A stretch of 64,000 nucleotides of DNA from Mycolicibacterium komanii (GTDB taxonomy: Bacteria; Actinomycetota; Actinomycetes; Mycobacteriales; Mycobacteriaceae). Numbering within the stretch: position 1 is the first letter of the stretch; every line of letters begins with the position of its first letter. The stretch spans positions 186,001-250,000 of the forward strand of contig NZ_CVTA01000055.1 in NCBI RefSeq assembly GCF_001050035.1, read 5' to 3'. Shown piece after piece: positions 15,801-25,121 of the stretch. The translations under genes were made by a program, and so were the position numbers. The notes under the pieces are model-generated. The model was not told the origin of the DNA. It saw nothing but the letters and a program-made list of their open reading frames with translations, and ran no database searches.

Positions 15801-18154
15801 GCCGGGCGCCGGCGCACCGGCTCGCGCCCCGGCGGCTGCGCAGGCGTCGGCAGCAGCGGCTTGCACCAGCGAACCGGCACGGTGGTCGGCTCCCGGGCCG
15901 CGAGCTGCAGGTCCTCGCCGCCATGGCGGATGAGCAGCTCACCCTCCGGGCCGTCGCGCAGCGTATAGGTGACGTCGTCGTGAGTGGCGTCGACGGTGAG
16001 CCGGAAGTTTCTCCACCGCAATCGGAATCGAAGCCGGGAGATACCGTCGGGCAACCGGGGGTTGAGCTCGAGCACGCCTTCGTCGTCGCGAAGGCCGCCG
16101 AACCCGGCCACCAGCGCGGCCCACGCCCCGGCCAGCGATGCCATGTGCAGGCCGTCGCGGGTGTTGTGGTGCAGGTCGCGCAGATCGATCATCGCCGCCT
16201 CGTAGGCGTAGTCGTGCGCGAGCTCGAGATGGCCGACCTCGGCGCACATCACCGCCTGCGTGCACGCCGACAGCGACGAGTCCCGGGTGGTGCGACGTTC
16301 GTAGTAATCGACGTTGCGGGCCTTCTGTTCGGCGGTGAACGCATGGCCCTGCCAGTGCATGGCCAGCACGAGGTCCGCCTGTTTGATGACCTGCGCCGGG
16401 TACAGCCGGACGTACGGCTCGTTGAGCAGCAGCGGGTAGACCGTGTTGGCGGTGAAGTCCCACTCGCGCAGTGTCGTGAAGCCCTCGCACTGAGGATGCA
16501 CGCCGAGTTCTTCGTCGAACGGGATGTTGGCGCTGTCGGCGGCGTGACGCCACGCGGCCATCTCCTCGGTCGAGACGCCGGCCGCCTGGGCGGCGTCGAC
16601 ATTGCGCGCGCACGCGTCGGCGGCCGCCCGAAGATTGGCCGCAGCCATCAGATTCGTGAACACGTTGTCGCGCACGATGGCGGTGTACTCGTCGGGTCCC
16701 GTCACGCCGTCGATATGCCACACGCCGTGGCGATCGTGGTGACCGAGCGACGCCCACAGCCGCGCGGTCTCGATCAGCACGTGCAGCCCGCACTCCGCTT
16801 CGAGCGAGTGGTCGCCGGTGACGACGCGATAGCGCTCGAATGCCACCGCGATGGTGGCGTTGATGTGAAACGCGGCCGTGCCCGCCGGCCAGTAGGCCGA
16901 ACACTCCTCGCCGCGGATCGTGCGCCACGGGTATGACGCGCCGTCGAGATCCAGCTGCGTCGCGCGTTCCCTGGCGAGCGGCAGAATCGAGGCGCGCCAA
17001 CGCAATGCGTCGGCCGCAGCCGACGGATGGGTGTAGGTCAGCACCGGCAGCACGAAGCCCTCGGTGTCCCAGAACGCGTGGCCGTCGTAGCCCGTTCCGG
17101 TCAGGCCCTTGCCGGGAATCGCCCGGCGTTCGGCACGCGCGCTGGCCTGCAGGACGTGGAAGAGCCCGAACCGGACCGCCTGCTGACAATCCGGGTCGCC
17201 CTCCACCTCGACGTCCGCACCGTCCCAGAAGTCGTCGAGGTACGCCCGCTGGGCGTCGAGCAGACCCTGCCAGCCCGTGTAGCGCGCACTGCTGAGCGCC
17301 GCGGCCGCCTGGTCGCGCAGCGCCGGGCGGGAGCGCAGGCTCGACCATCCATATGCGAGGTACTTGACGATGCGCAGTTGCTGACCCGGACGAAGCCCGC
17401 AGATGATCGTCGTGTTCGCCCAGTCGTCACCGGCGCCGGTGTCGACCTCGACGCGGCCGGGCACCTCGATGTCATGGTCCATGGCCGCGGCCATCGTCAG
17501 ATTGCTGCCGCGGGTGCGGTGCAGCAGGATCGCACCGTGCTCGGAATGTTCGTGTTGCACGGGCTCCAACGGCTTCTCGAGCACGGTGGACACCCGCGGG
17601 TCCTTCGTCGACGGGGGCAACTCCTCGTTGGCCACCAGTTCCGATTGCACGGTGACGCGGACGAATTCGTCTTGCGCCTCGACGACGTACTCGATGGCCG
17701 CGGCGCTGCGCTGCGCGAGTGAGACAACCCGGGTGGAGACGACCTTGATCTTCTTGCCCGCCGGTGAACGCCAGCGGGCGGTGCGCTTGAGCGTGCCCGC
17801 CCGCAGATCGAGAACGCGTTCGTGGTCGAGCAATTCGCCGTAGCGGACGTCGAACGGTTCGTCGTCGACCAACAGCCGGATCAACTTGCCGTTGGTGACG
17901 TTGACGACCGTCTGCCCGTCTTCCGGATAGCCGTATCCGGCTTCGGCGTACGGCAGGGGACGAACCTCGTAGAACGAATTCAGGTAGGTGCCGGGCAGGC
18001 CGTGCGGTTCACCTTCGTCGAGGTTTCCGCGCATGCCGATGTGGCCGTTGGACAACGCGAACAACGACTCCGACTGTGCCAGGACGCTGAGGTCGAGCGA
18101 TCTCTCGCGGACCTGCCACGGCTCCACGGGGTAGATCTCGTCATGCAGGCTCAC
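15797..18154 (-). CDS. glycoside hydrolase family 65 protein (disaccharide phosphorylase type)
   Basis: The 785-residue protein has the GH65 layout: an N-terminal beta-sandwich, a helical linker, an (alpha/alpha)6 barrel and a small C-terminal sheet. The general-acid Glu lies in DGVTGPDEY and the [10 protein letters not shown] motif lines the active site. GH65 enzymes split maltose, trehalose, kojibiose or related sugars with phosphate to beta-glucose 1-phosphate. The downstream partner is a beta-phosphoglucomutase that would use this product, and the genes overlap by four bases. M. tuberculosis has the same pair (Rv3401 and Rv3400). The disaccharide is unknown, and no transporter is linked. 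Confidence 0.9.
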   Translation of the reverse strand: MSLHDEIYPVEPWQVRERSLDLSVLAQSESLFALSNGHIGMRGNLDEGEPHGLPGTYLNSFYEVRPLPYAEAGYGYPEDGQTVVNVTNGKLIRLLVDDEPFDVRYGELLDHERVLDLRAGTLKRTARWRSPAGKKIKVVSTRVVSLAQRSAAAIEYVVEAQDEFVRVTVQSELVANEELPPSTKDPRVSTVLEKPLEPVQHEHSEHGAILLHRTRGSNLTMAAAMDHDIEVPGRVEVDTGAGDDWANTTIICGLRPGQQLRIVKYLAYGWSSLRSRPALRDQAAAALSSARYTGWQGLLDAQRAYLDDFWDGADVEVEGDPDCQQAVRFGLFHVLQASARAERRAIPGKGLTGTGYDGHAFWDTEGFVLPVLTYTHPSAAADALRWRASILPLARERATQLDLDGASYPWRTIRGEECSAYWPAGTAAFHINATIAVAFERYRVVTGDHSLEAECGLHVLIETARLWASLGHHDRHGVWHIDGVTGPDEYTAIVRDNVFTNLMAAANLRAAADACARNVDAAQAAGVSTEEMAAWRHAADSANIPFDEELGVHPQCEGFTTLREWDFTANTVYPLLLNEPYVRLYPAQVIKQADLVLAMHWQGHAFTAEQKARNVDYYERRTTRDSSLSACTQAVMCAEVGHLELAHDYAYEAAMIDLRDLHHNTRDGLHMASLAGAWAALVAGFGGLRDDEGVLELNPRLPDGISRLRFRLRWRNFRLTVDATHDDVTYTLRDGPEGELLIRHGGEDLQLAAREPTTVPVRWCKPLLPTPAQPPGREPVRRRPA

Positions 18155-18906
18155 GTGAGGAGCTCCGCGAGATCGGACACCACGATGTCGGCGCCGTTGC
18201 GCCGCAACGCTTCCGCCTGGCCGACCCGGTCGACGCCGACCACCACGCCGAAGCGTCCGGCCCGTCCCGCCTCCACGCCGGAGAGCGCGTCCTCGAAGAC
18301 GGCGCCCTGCTCGGGTTCGACACCGAGAAGCTGCGCGGCACGCAGGAAGGAATCGGGCGCGGGTTTTCCCGCAATGTTCTCCTCGCGCAACACGACACCG
18401 TCCACGCGGTGTTGGACGAACCGATCCAGCCCGGTCAGCTCGAGCACCTCGCGGGTGTTGGCACTCGACGACACCACCGCGATGCCGAGACCCGCTTCGG
18501 CGGCGGCCTGCAGATAGCGGCGCGAGCCCTCGAACACCTCCACGCCGTCGGTCCGCAGAATCTGTTGGAACATCTCGTTCTTCGCGTTTCCCAGGCCGTG
18601 CACGGTCTCGTTCGTCGGTGGGTCGTCAGGGTCACCGTCGGGCAACTCGATGTCCCGACTGGCCAAAAACGACCGCACTCCGTCCTCACGCTTCTTGCCG
18701 TCCACGTAATTCAGGTAGTCGGCTTGCATGTCGAACGGTGTGAACGCCTCGCCCGTGCGCTCCGCTCGACGCCGCAGGAAGTCGTCGAACATCGCCTTCC
18801 ACGCCTTCTTGTGCACGCTCGCGGTGTCCGTCAGCACGCCGTCGAGGTCGAACAGCGCAGCGCTGATCCCGGCGGGTAAACCCAACTCTCCGGTTCCAGG
18901 CACCAA
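18151..18906 (-). CDS. beta-phosphoglucomutase, HAD family
   Basis: The 251-residue HAD phosphatase-fold protein has the nucleophile motif [10 protein letters not shown] near residue 19, the VVSSSANT motif II, Lys in AGKPAPDSF and the acidic motif [11 protein letters not shown]. It interconverts beta-glucose 1-phosphate and glucose 6-phosphate through a phospho-aspartate. It is the first gene of a pair with the GH65 phosphorylase, with a 4-base overlap. The start is uncertain: TTG at 18906 and GTG at 18903 are adjacent, and the conserved part begins at [11 protein letters not shown]. Confidence 0.88.
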   Translation of the reverse strand: MVPGTGELGLPAGISAALFDLDGVLTDTASVHKKAWKAMFDDFLRRRAERTGEAFTPFDMQADYLNYVDGKKREDGVRSFLASRDIELPDGDPDDPPTNETVHGLGNAKNEMFQQILRTDGVEVFEGSRRYLQAAAEAGLGIAVVSSSANTREVLELTGLDRFVQHRVDGVVLREENIAGKPAPDSFLRAAQLLGVEPEQGAVFEDALSGVEAGRAGRFGVVVGVDRVGQAEALRRNGADIVVSDLAELLT

Positions 18907-18973
18907 TCACCCATTCCCGTTATCGCGCGCAGACATACCTGCGCATCGAAGAACTTATCGCAGCGATCTGAAA

Positions 18974-19005
18974 TTGACGCAGACAGCAAACAATTGCCAT
19001 ATATT
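18974..19005 (+). promoter_or_regulatory. putative sigma-A promoter of the CD225/DUF2752 pair
   Basis: TTGACG (18974-18979) serves as -35. An A/T-rich CATATATT follows, with CATATA at 18998-19003 giving an 18-base spacer. It lies about 50 bases before the ATG at 19053. Confidence 0.5.
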
Positions 19006-19052
19006 TAGCGGGCTTGTCGATCGACAGGGTGCTACTCGAGAAAAGGGACCCC

Positions 19053-19373
19053 ATGACCTATCCGCCTCAACCTCCGCCGCCACCGCCACAGGGATACGGT
19101 CCGCCGCCAGGAGGTGTTCCGGCCCAGCAGCCCGACAGCAACCTCGTATGGGGGATCCTCGTTACGGTGTTGTGCTGCTTGCCGTTTGGCATCGTGTCGA
19201 TCATCAACGCCAGCAAGGTCTCCGGACTGTGGCAGTCGGGCCAGTATGCGCAGGCGCAGAAGGCCTCCGAAGATGCGAAGAAGTGGGCGATCTGGGGTGC
19301 GATCGCCGGCGCGATCGTCATCGTCATCTATCTCATCATCGGGGTGGCGGGCGGCGGCCTGGCCAACATGTGA
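19053..19373 (+). CDS. CD225/dispanin-family membrane protein
   Basis: The 106-residue protein begins with a Pro/Gln/Gly-rich tail (residues 1-30) and has two membrane segments, about residues 30-52 and 80-104, joined by a basic/polar loop with KVSGLWQSGQYAQAQKAS. This is the dispanin or CD225 layout also found in eukaryotic IFITM proteins. Bacterial members have no settled function. ATG 19053 follows an AAAAGGG site. Its stop codon overlaps the start of a DUF2752 gene, so the two membrane proteins are translationally coupled. Confidence 0.85.
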   Translation: MTYPPQPPPPPPQGYGPPPGGVPAQQPDSNLVWGILVTVLCCLPFGIVSIINASKVSGLWQSGQYAQAQKASEDAKKWAIWGAIAGAIVIVIYLIIGVAGGGLANM

Positions 19374-19792
19374 CGACACGTGTGACTTCCGTGCGCTCGC
19401 TCACCGCACCGCTGGCGGTCGCCGCCGCCGCGGTGGGCGGGTGCGCGGCCGTCTGGCTGGCCGACCCCACCGTGCCCGGCGGCATCCTGCCCGTGTGCCC
19501 GACCAAGGCGTTGCTGGGCATCGATTGCCCCGGCTGCGGCAGCCTGCGGATGATCTATTCGCTGCTGCATCTCGACGTGGCGGCGGCGGTCCGATTCAAC
19601 GCGCTCGCCCTGATCGCGTCGGTGCTTCTGCTCTGGGCGTACGGGGCCTGGGTCTACGGCTCGTTGGCGGGCAGGCGGGTACGCAGTTGGCAGCATCTGC
19701 GGTGGTCGGCTCCGGTTGCCGTGGCGGTGACAGTGGTGTGGTTCGTGCTGCGCAACTTACCGTTTGAGCCGTTCACCGCGCTGCACGTGTGA
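19370..19792 (+). CDS. DUF2752 membrane protein
   Basis: The 140-residue protein carries the DUF2752 signature CPTKALLGIDCPGCGSLR, with its Cys residues, near residues 42-60. Three hydrophobic segments are visible, near residues 13-33, 72-92 and 110-128. GTG 19370 overlaps the TGA of the CD225 gene by four bases (GTGA); GTG 19382 is a possible alternative. The function is unknown. The frequent pairing of CD225 and DUF2752 genes suggests that the two proteins work together in the membrane. Confidence 0.8.
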   Translation: MTTRVTSVRSLTAPLAVAAAAVGGCAAVWLADPTVPGGILPVCPTKALLGIDCPGCGSLRMIYSLLHLDVAAAVRFNALALIASVLLLWAYGAWVYGSLAGRRVRSWQHLRWSAPVAVAVTVVWFVLRNLPFEPFTALHV

Positions 19793-19808
19793 CGTCGGCG
19801 CAGCCAAC

Positions 19809-19814
19809 TAGACT
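19809..19814 (+). promoter_or_regulatory. -10 element of guaA (leaderless)
   Basis: TAGACT lies exactly six bases before the GTG start of guaA, so transcription should begin at the start codon. No Shine-Dalgarno sequence is present. Confidence 0.55.
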
Positions 19815-19820
19815 GACCGC

Positions 19821-21380
19821 GTGACATCAGGATCTCCCCGGCCCGTTTTGGTAGTCGATTTCGGAGCGCAGTACGCGCAGTTGATCGCCCGACGGGTCCG
19901 CGAGGCTCGGGTGTATTCCGAGGTGATCCCGCACACCGCCAGCGTCGAGGAGATCAAGGCCCGCGACCCCCAGGCCATCGTGCTCTCCGGTGGTCCGGCG
20001 AGTGTCTACGAGGAGGGCGCCCCGCAGCTGAACCCGGAGCTGTTCGACCTGGAGGTTCCGGTGTTCGGAATCTGCTACGGCTTTCAGGCCATGGCACAGG
20101 TGCTTGGCGGAACCGTGGCGCGTACCGGCACTCGCGAGTACGGCCGCACAGAGCTGAAAGTCACTGGCGGAGAACTGCATTCGGACCTGCCGTCCACCCA
20201 GCCGGTGTGGATGAGCCACGGTGACGCGGTGACCGAGGCTCCCGACGGCTTCGAGGTGGTGGCCGCCAGCGGCGGTGCGCCGGTCGCGGCCTTCGAACAT
20301 CGCGGCCGTCGCCTGGCCGGTGTGCAGTACCACCCGGAGGTCATGCACACCCCGCACGGTCAGCAGATCCTGAGCCGCTTCCTGCACGAGTTCGCGGGCA
20401 TCGACTCGACGTGGACACCGGCCAACATCGCCGACGCGCTCGTCGAGCAGGTGCGCGAGCAGATCGGCGACGGGCGGGCCATCTGCGGGCTGTCCGGTGG
20501 GGTGGACTCCGCGGTGGCGGCGGCGCTCGTGCAGCGTGCCATCGGCGACCGGTTGACGTGCGTGTTCGTCGACCACGGCCTGCTGCGAGCGGGGGAGCGG
20601 GCGCAGGTGCAGCGCGACTTTGTCGCCGCCACGCACGCAAACCTGGTCACCGTCGACGTCGCCGACCGGTTCCTCGAGGCGTTGACCGGGGTGACCAACC
20701 CCGAGGGCAAGCGCAAGATCATCGGACGCGAGTTCATTCGGGCGTTCGAAGGCGCGGTGCGCGACCTCGTCGAGGGTGGCGGACCTGAAATCGATTTCCT
20801 GGTGCAGGGCACGCTGTATCCCGACGTGGTGGAATCCGGCGGAGGGTCGGGCACCGCGAACATCAAAAGCCACCACAACGTCGGCGGCCTGCCCGACGAC
20901 CTGAAGTTCAAACTGGTCGAGCCGCTGAGGCTGTTGTTCAAGGACGAGGTCCGTGCTGTGGGCCGCGAGCTCGGTCTGCCCGAGGAAATCGTTGCGCGCC
21001 AACCGTTCCCGGGGCCCGGTCTGGGCATCAGGATCGTCGGCGAGGTCACGGCCGGGCGGCTGGAGACGTTGCGTCGAGCCGATGCGATCGCTCGTGAGGA
21101 ACTCACCGCCGCCGGGCTCGACGGCCAGATCTGGCAGTGTCCCGTCGTGTTGTTGGCCGATGTCCGTTCGGTGGGCGTACAGGGTGACGGCCGGACCTAC
21201 GGGCACCCGATCGTGCTGCGCCCGGTGTCCAGTGAGGACGCCATGACCGCCGACTGGACGCGGGTGCCGTACGAAGTTCTCGAACGCATCTCGACCCGCA
21301 TCACCAATGAGGTGGCCGAGGTCAACCGGGTGGTGCTGGACGTGACGAGCAAGCCGCCCGGCACCATCGAATGGGAGTAG
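19821..21380 (+). CDS. guaA: GMP synthase (glutamine-hydrolysing)
   Basis: GuaA converts XMP to GMP using ATP and the amide of glutamine. The 519-residue protein has a class I glutamine amidotransferase domain at residues 8-200 with the triad Cys85 (GICYGF), His and Glu (QYHPEV). An ATP pyrophosphatase domain with the P-loop SGGVDSA follows near residue 225, and then the dimerisation domain ending in KPPGTIEWE. It completes the pathway begun by GuaB2. The GTG start at 19821 is supported by the -10 six bases upstream. Confidence 0.97.
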   Translation: MTSGSPRPVLVVDFGAQYAQLIARRVREARVYSEVIPHTASVEEIKARDPQAIVLSGGPASVYEEGAPQLNPELFDLEVPVFGICYGFQAMAQVLGGTVARTGTREYGRTELKVTGGELHSDLPSTQPVWMSHGDAVTEAPDGFEVVAASGGAPVAAFEHRGRRLAGVQYHPEVMHTPHGQQILSRFLHEFAGIDSTWTPANIADALVEQVREQIGDGRAICGLSGGVDSAVAAALVQRAIGDRLTCVFVDHGLLRAGERAQVQRDFVAATHANLVTVDVADRFLEALTGVTNPEGKRKIIGREFIRAFEGAVRDLVEGGGPEIDFLVQGTLYPDVVESGGGSGTANIKSHHNVGGLPDDLKFKLVEPLRLLFKDEVRAVGRELGLPEEIVARQPFPGPGLGIRIVGEVTAGRLETLRRADAIAREELTAAGLDGQIWQCPVVLLADVRSVGVQGDGRTYGHPIVLRPVSSEDAMTADWTRVPYEVLERISTRITNEVAEVNRVVLDVTSKPPGTIEWE

Positions 21381-21456
21381 CTCTCCCGCGTTTCGCCTCC
21401 TGAAGATCGACTGAACCCGCTTGACGCTGTCGGTGGGTGGGTGTTTACTCGGCGTA

Positions 21457-21472
21457 TCGAACATACATTCGA
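21457..21472. promoter_or_regulatory. LexA (SOS) box of the imuA'-imuB operon
   Basis: TCGAAC-ATAC-ATTCGA matches the mycobacterial SOS box TCGAAC-N4-GTTCGA at 11 of 12 defined positions. It lies 37 bases before the imuA' start, as expected for a DNA-damage-induced mutasome operon. Confidence 0.8.
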
Positions 21473-21508
21473 AAAGCCAATGAGTCAGACGATGCAGGAG
21501 GTGCTGTT

Positions 21509-22192
21509 GTGACAGCTGCCGTGAGCCTGGATCAGCGCCAGCTTACCCGCGCTGAACAGGTGGAACACCTGCGTCGCAAGATTGCGGCGGTATCCAGCAA
21601 GGTGGGCGCGGGCCGGCGCGGAGCCGCTTCGAACACCGAGCCGCTTCCGGGATCGGAAACTTTGCTGCCGATGCCCGAATCGCTGGACGGGCTGCTCCCG
21701 GCGCCGTTGCCGCGCGGGTCGGTGGCGGTGGTGTCGGGTGCCCGGTCGCTGTCGCTGAGCATGGTCGCGGCGGTGACGGCGGAGGGCGGCCACGCCGCGA
21801 TCGTCGGCCAGCCCGACGTCGGCCTGCTGGCGGCCGCGGAGATGGGCGCCGACCTGAGCCGGATCGCTGTCATCCCCGAACCGGGCGCCGATCCGGTCGA
21901 GGTCGCCGCCGTGCTGATGGACGGGATGGATCTGGTGGTGCTCGGTCTGGGTGGGCGGTCGGTGCCGGCCACCCGCGCGCGGGCGATAGTGGCGCGGGCC
22001 CGTCAGAAGGGCTGCACGCTGCTGGTCACCGGCGGCGACTGGCAGGGGGCGTCGGCCCGGCTGGAGGCCTCGGTGTGCGGCTACGAGATCACGGGGCAGG
22101 GACGTCCGGGGTTCGGTCGCATCAGCCGGGTCCGACTGGCCACCCGGGCCAGGGGGCGGTCGTTCGGGTCCGTGCGTGCGGTAGGCGGATGA
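21509..22192 (+). CDS. imuA': mutasome accessory protein ImuA'
   Basis: This 227-residue RecA-fold protein matches Rv3395c. Together with ImuB and DnaE2 it forms the mycobacterial damage-induced mutagenesis machine. ImuA' is needed for mutagenesis and interacts with ImuB. A core beta-sheet region is visible ([19 protein letters not shown] near residue 70), but the Walker A Lys of RecA is not obvious. GTG 21509 is preceded by GGAGG, which fixes this start. The stop is followed after one base by imuB, and a LexA box precedes the pair. Confidence 0.88.
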   Translation: MTAAVSLDQRQLTRAEQVEHLRRKIAAVSSKVGAGRRGAASNTEPLPGSETLLPMPESLDGLLPAPLPRGSVAVVSGARSLSLSMVAAVTAEGGHAAIVGQPDVGLLAAAEMGADLSRIAVIPEPGADPVEVAAVLMDGMDLVVLGLGGRSVPATRARAIVARARQKGCTLLVTGGDWQGASARLEASVCGYEITGQGRPGFGRISRVRLATRARGRSFGSVRAVGG

Positions 22193-22193
22193 G

Positions 22194-23807
22194 TTGGCGG
22201 CCCCGTCGCGTGAGTTGGCCCCGTCGCGCGTGCTCGCCATCTGGTGCATGGACTGGCCCGCCGTCGCCGCGGCGGCCGCGGCCGATCTCCCGTCCACCGC
22301 CCCGATCGCGGTGACCCTGGCAAACCGGGTCATCGCCTGTTCGGCATCGGCCCGGGCGGTGGGGGTGCGGCGCGGGTTGCGGCGTCGGGAAGCGCAGGCG
22401 CGGTGCCCGGAACTGCATGTGGTCACCGCCGACCCGGCGCGTGACGCCCGCCATTTCGAGAACGTGACGATCGCGGTGGATGACCTGGTGCCGCGCGCCG
22501 AGGTGTTGCGGCCGGGCCTGCTGGTGCTCCCGGTCCGGGGCGCGGCCCGGTACTTCGGATCCGAAGGAGCCGCCGCCGAACGGTTGGTCGACGCGGTGGC
22601 CGCTGCCGGCGCCGAATGCCAGGTGGGGGTCGCCGACCAGTTGCCCACCGCGGTCTTCGCTGCGCGCGCGGGGCGGATAGTCGAGCCCGGACAGGACGCG
22701 GTGTTCCTGTCGGCGTTGTCGATCCGTCAGCTGGCCACCGAGCCCAGCCTGGCCGCACCTGGCCGCGAAGACCTGGCAGACCTGCTGTGGCGTATGGGAA
22801 TTCGCAACATCGGACAGTTCGCCGCGCTGTCCCGCAGCGACGTGGCCTCGCGGTTCGGCGCCGACGCGGTGGCCGCGCACCAGTTCGCCCGTGGTGAGCC
22901 CACCCGTGGTCCGTCGGGCCGGGAACCCGAGGCCGAACTCGACGCCGTGATGGACTGCGATCCGCCGATCGACCGGGTGGACGCCGCGGCCTTCGCGGGC
23001 CGGTCACTGGCCGCCGACCTGCACCGCACCCTGGCCGCGTCCGGTGTGGGCTGCACGCGGCTGGCCATCCATGCCCGCACTGCCAATGGTGAAGAGCTGG
23101 AACGGGTTTGGCGCTGCGCCGAACCGCTGACCGAGGATGCCACCGCCGACCGGGTGCGCTGGCAGCTCGACGGCTGGCTGAACAGGCGCAACCCGAACGA
23201 CCGGCCCACCGCGCCCATCACGGTGATCCGATTGCGCCCGGTGGAGGTGGTGTCGGCCGAGGCGCTGCAGCTGCCGCTGTGGGGTGGGGTGGGCAAGGAG
23301 GATCGACTGCGGGCCCGTCGCGCACTGGTGCGCGTGCAGGGTCTGCTCGGACCGGAGGCGGTGCAGGTGCCGGTGCTCAGTGGCGGCCGAGGGCCCGCCG
23401 AACGCATCACGCTCACCGCGCTGGGGGATGAGCCGGTGCCGCGCGCCGATCCCCGTCAGCCATGGCCCGGCCAACTGCCCGAACCGTCGCCGACCGTGCT
23501 GCTCGACGATCCGGTCGAGTTGTTCGACGCCGACGGCCGTCCGGTGCGAGTCACCGCACGCGGCTTGTTCTCCACCGACCCGGCGCGGTTGGACACGCCC
23601 GGCAAAGTGGTCAAGGCGGGCAGATTGGCCTGGTGGGCGGGACCCTGGCCGGTCGACGAGCGGTGGTGGGATCCGGAAGGCCGCAAGGCGGGCCGCACCG
23701 CCCGCGCGCAGGTGCTGCTCGACGGCACGCGCGACGCTCGGCCGGGACAGGCCCTGCTGCTGTGCTACCGGCAGCGGCGGTGGTACGTCGAAGGGATTTA
23801 TGAATGA
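22194..23807 (+). CDS. imuB: Y-family polymerase-like mutasome hub ImuB
   Basis: The 537-residue protein resembles Y-family DNA polymerases but is regarded as catalytically inactive. It links DnaE2 and ImuA' to the sliding clamp. The palm begins at LAIWCMDWP, and a clamp-binding motif QLPLWGG lies near residue 360. The C-terminal region interacts with partners and ends in RWYVEGIYE, close to Rv3394c. The start is uncertain: TTG 22194 lies one base after the imuA' stop, and GTG 22230 also fits. The next gene overlaps its stop, so the operon may be longer. Confidence 0.93.
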   Translation: MAAPSRELAPSRVLAIWCMDWPAVAAAAAADLPSTAPIAVTLANRVIACSASARAVGVRRGLRRREAQARCPELHVVTADPARDARHFENVTIAVDDLVPRAEVLRPGLLVLPVRGAARYFGSEGAAAERLVDAVAAAGAECQVGVADQLPTAVFAARAGRIVEPGQDAVFLSALSIRQLATEPSLAAPGREDLADLLWRMGIRNIGQFAALSRSDVASRFGADAVAAHQFARGEPTRGPSGREPEAELDAVMDCDPPIDRVDAAAFAGRSLAADLHRTLAASGVGCTRLAIHARTANGEELERVWRCAEPLTEDATADRVRWQLDGWLNRRNPNDRPTAPITVIRLRPVEVVSAEALQLPLWGGVGKEDRLRARRALVRVQGLLGPEAVQVPVLSGGRGPAERITLTALGDEPVPRADPRQPWPGQLPEPSPTVLLDDPVELFDADGRPVRVTARGLFSTDPARLDTPGKVVKAGRLAWWAGPWPVDERWWDPEGRKAGRTARAQVLLDGTRDARPGQALLLCYRQRRWYVEGIYE

Positions 23808-23836
23808 CGACAGCGTGCCGGGGTACCCGCACCCCA

Positions 23837-24067
23837 ATGACCGCCATACCGCCCGATCCAGAACCGGCAGAAACCCCCGACCTCGAGCCCGGTGGCGGAG
23901 TGCCGCCCGGATCCACGCCGCCCGACTCCGACCAGATGTCCGGTATCGGTGCCGTCGAATCCCGGCCGCGGCGCCGGTGGACGCCGACGGCCGTCGTCAG
24001 CGTCATCGCGATCGCGATCTTCCTGCTGTTGTTCCTGGCCGTCGTGATCGGAGTGTTCTTCACCTGA
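23837..24067 (+). CDS. DUF6480 small membrane protein
   Basis: The 76-residue protein has the Pro-rich DUF6480 signature PDLEPGGGVPPGSTPPDS followed by one membrane helix near residues 50-73 that ends the protein. It has no known function. I chose ATG 23837, which gives the family-like N-terminus MTAIPPDPEPAETP. An earlier in-frame ATG at 23804 overlaps the imuB stop (ATGA) and would add eleven residues, so translational coupling is possible. Its 3' end overlaps the convergent iunH gene by eight bases. Confidence 0.75.
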   Translation: MTAIPPDPEPAETPDLEPGGGVPPGSTPPDSDQMSGIGAVESRPRRRWTPTAVVSVIAIAIFLLLFLAVVIGVFFT

Positions 24068-25097
24068 TCGTCGCGGCGAAGGCGCCGACGCGCGCGATGA
24101 ACCGGTCGAAGAACGCGGCGGGGTCGACGTCAACCCCGATGAGCGCGTTGGGTTCCCGTCCCCAGCGGTTGCTCCAGTCCGCGATGGTCATGCCGCGCGT
24201 CAACGTGCCCGTGAGTTCGACGTCGACGGTGGTTGCCCGGTAGATGGCGAGGTCGGGGTCGAGTGCCACCGCCGCGGCCAGCGGGTCGTGCAGATGCGCG
24301 AGATAGCCCTCGCCCTGGTCGAAGTGGAACTCGAAGTAGAACCGCATGGCGTCCTCGAGCACCGCGATGAGCGGGTTGTCCGAGGCCGATCGGGTGCCGC
24401 GGTCGTCTGAGACACTCATCGCCACCGATGTCGCGCCGCCCTCCTCCGCGAGCCGGTTCAACAGCGCGGGCGTCATCGCGATGTGTTCGGTCAGGTTCAG
24501 GCCCAGCACGATCGGCAGGTGTGCGGGCTTCTCGCCACTCCACGCGCCGGTCCACTTGGCGAACACCTCGGCGGCGGCTTCGGGGTCCACGCTGATGTTC
24601 CACTCGGCGACCGGGGTCGTATTGCCGCGATAGTCGAACGCGCCGCCCATGATCACCAGCCGACGCAGCAGCGTGGGAAGCGCCGGTTCCGCGCGAAGCG
24701 CCAGCGCCAGGTTGGTCAGCGGTCCGGTGGCCACCGCGATCAGTTCGCCGGGGAACGCTCGAGCGGCACGCACCCACGCGTCGGCCGCGTCGTATTCGGT
24801 GAGCCGTCGTCCGGATGCCGGCAATCGGGCATACCCCATCCCCTCGGGGCCGTGGGTGTCCTCGGCGGTGCGCAGCGGGGAACTGACTGGCTGCTCGGAT
24901 CCTTTCGACACCGGGATCTCCGGCATCCGGCACAGGTCCAGCAGACCGAGGTTGTTGCGGCAAACCTGTTGCACCGGAACGTTTCCCGCCGTAGACGCGA
25001 TCCCGACCACTTCGGCGTCGTCGCTGGCGAACAGGTAGGCCAACGCCATGGCGTCATCGACACCGGTGTCGACGTCGACGAAGACGGGCTGAGTCAC
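24060..25097 (-). CDS. iunH: inosine-uridine preferring nucleoside hydrolase
   Basis: The 345-residue enzyme cleaves ribonucleosides to base and ribose. The calcium-binding Asp cluster DVDTGVDDAMAL occupies residues 8-19 (Asp8, Asp10, Asp14, Asp15), and the conserved His near the C-terminus lies in HLHDPLAA. It matches Rv3393. The start is a GTG at 25097 with TATCGT seven bases upstream, indicating a leaderless mRNA, although the reductase gene upstream is only 24 bases away. It may feed purine bases into salvage. Confidence 0.93.
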   Translation of the reverse strand: MTQPVFVDVDTGVDDAMALAYLFASDDAEVVGIASTAGNVPVQQVCRNNLGLLDLCRMPEIPVSKGSEQPVSSPLRTAEDTHGPEGMGYARLPASGRRLTEYDAADAWVRAARAFPGELIAVATGPLTNLALALRAEPALPTLLRRLVIMGGAFDYRGNTTPVAEWNISVDPEAAAEVFAKWTGAWSGEKPAHLPIVLGLNLTEHIAMTPALLNRLAEEGGATSVAMSVSDDRGTRSASDNPLIAVLEDAMRFYFEFHFDQGEGYLAHLHDPLAAAVALDPDLAIYRATTVDVELTGTLTRGMTIADWSNRWGREPNALIGVDVDPAAFFDRFIARVGAFAATIR

Positions 25098-25121
25098 TCC
25101 GCCAACGATAGGTAGCCGCCG

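Noticed and set aside
19827..21464. A 545-codon open frame antisense to guaA
   Set aside because: The guaA frame shows all catalytic motifs. The antisense frame is low-complexity and arises from high GC at third positions.
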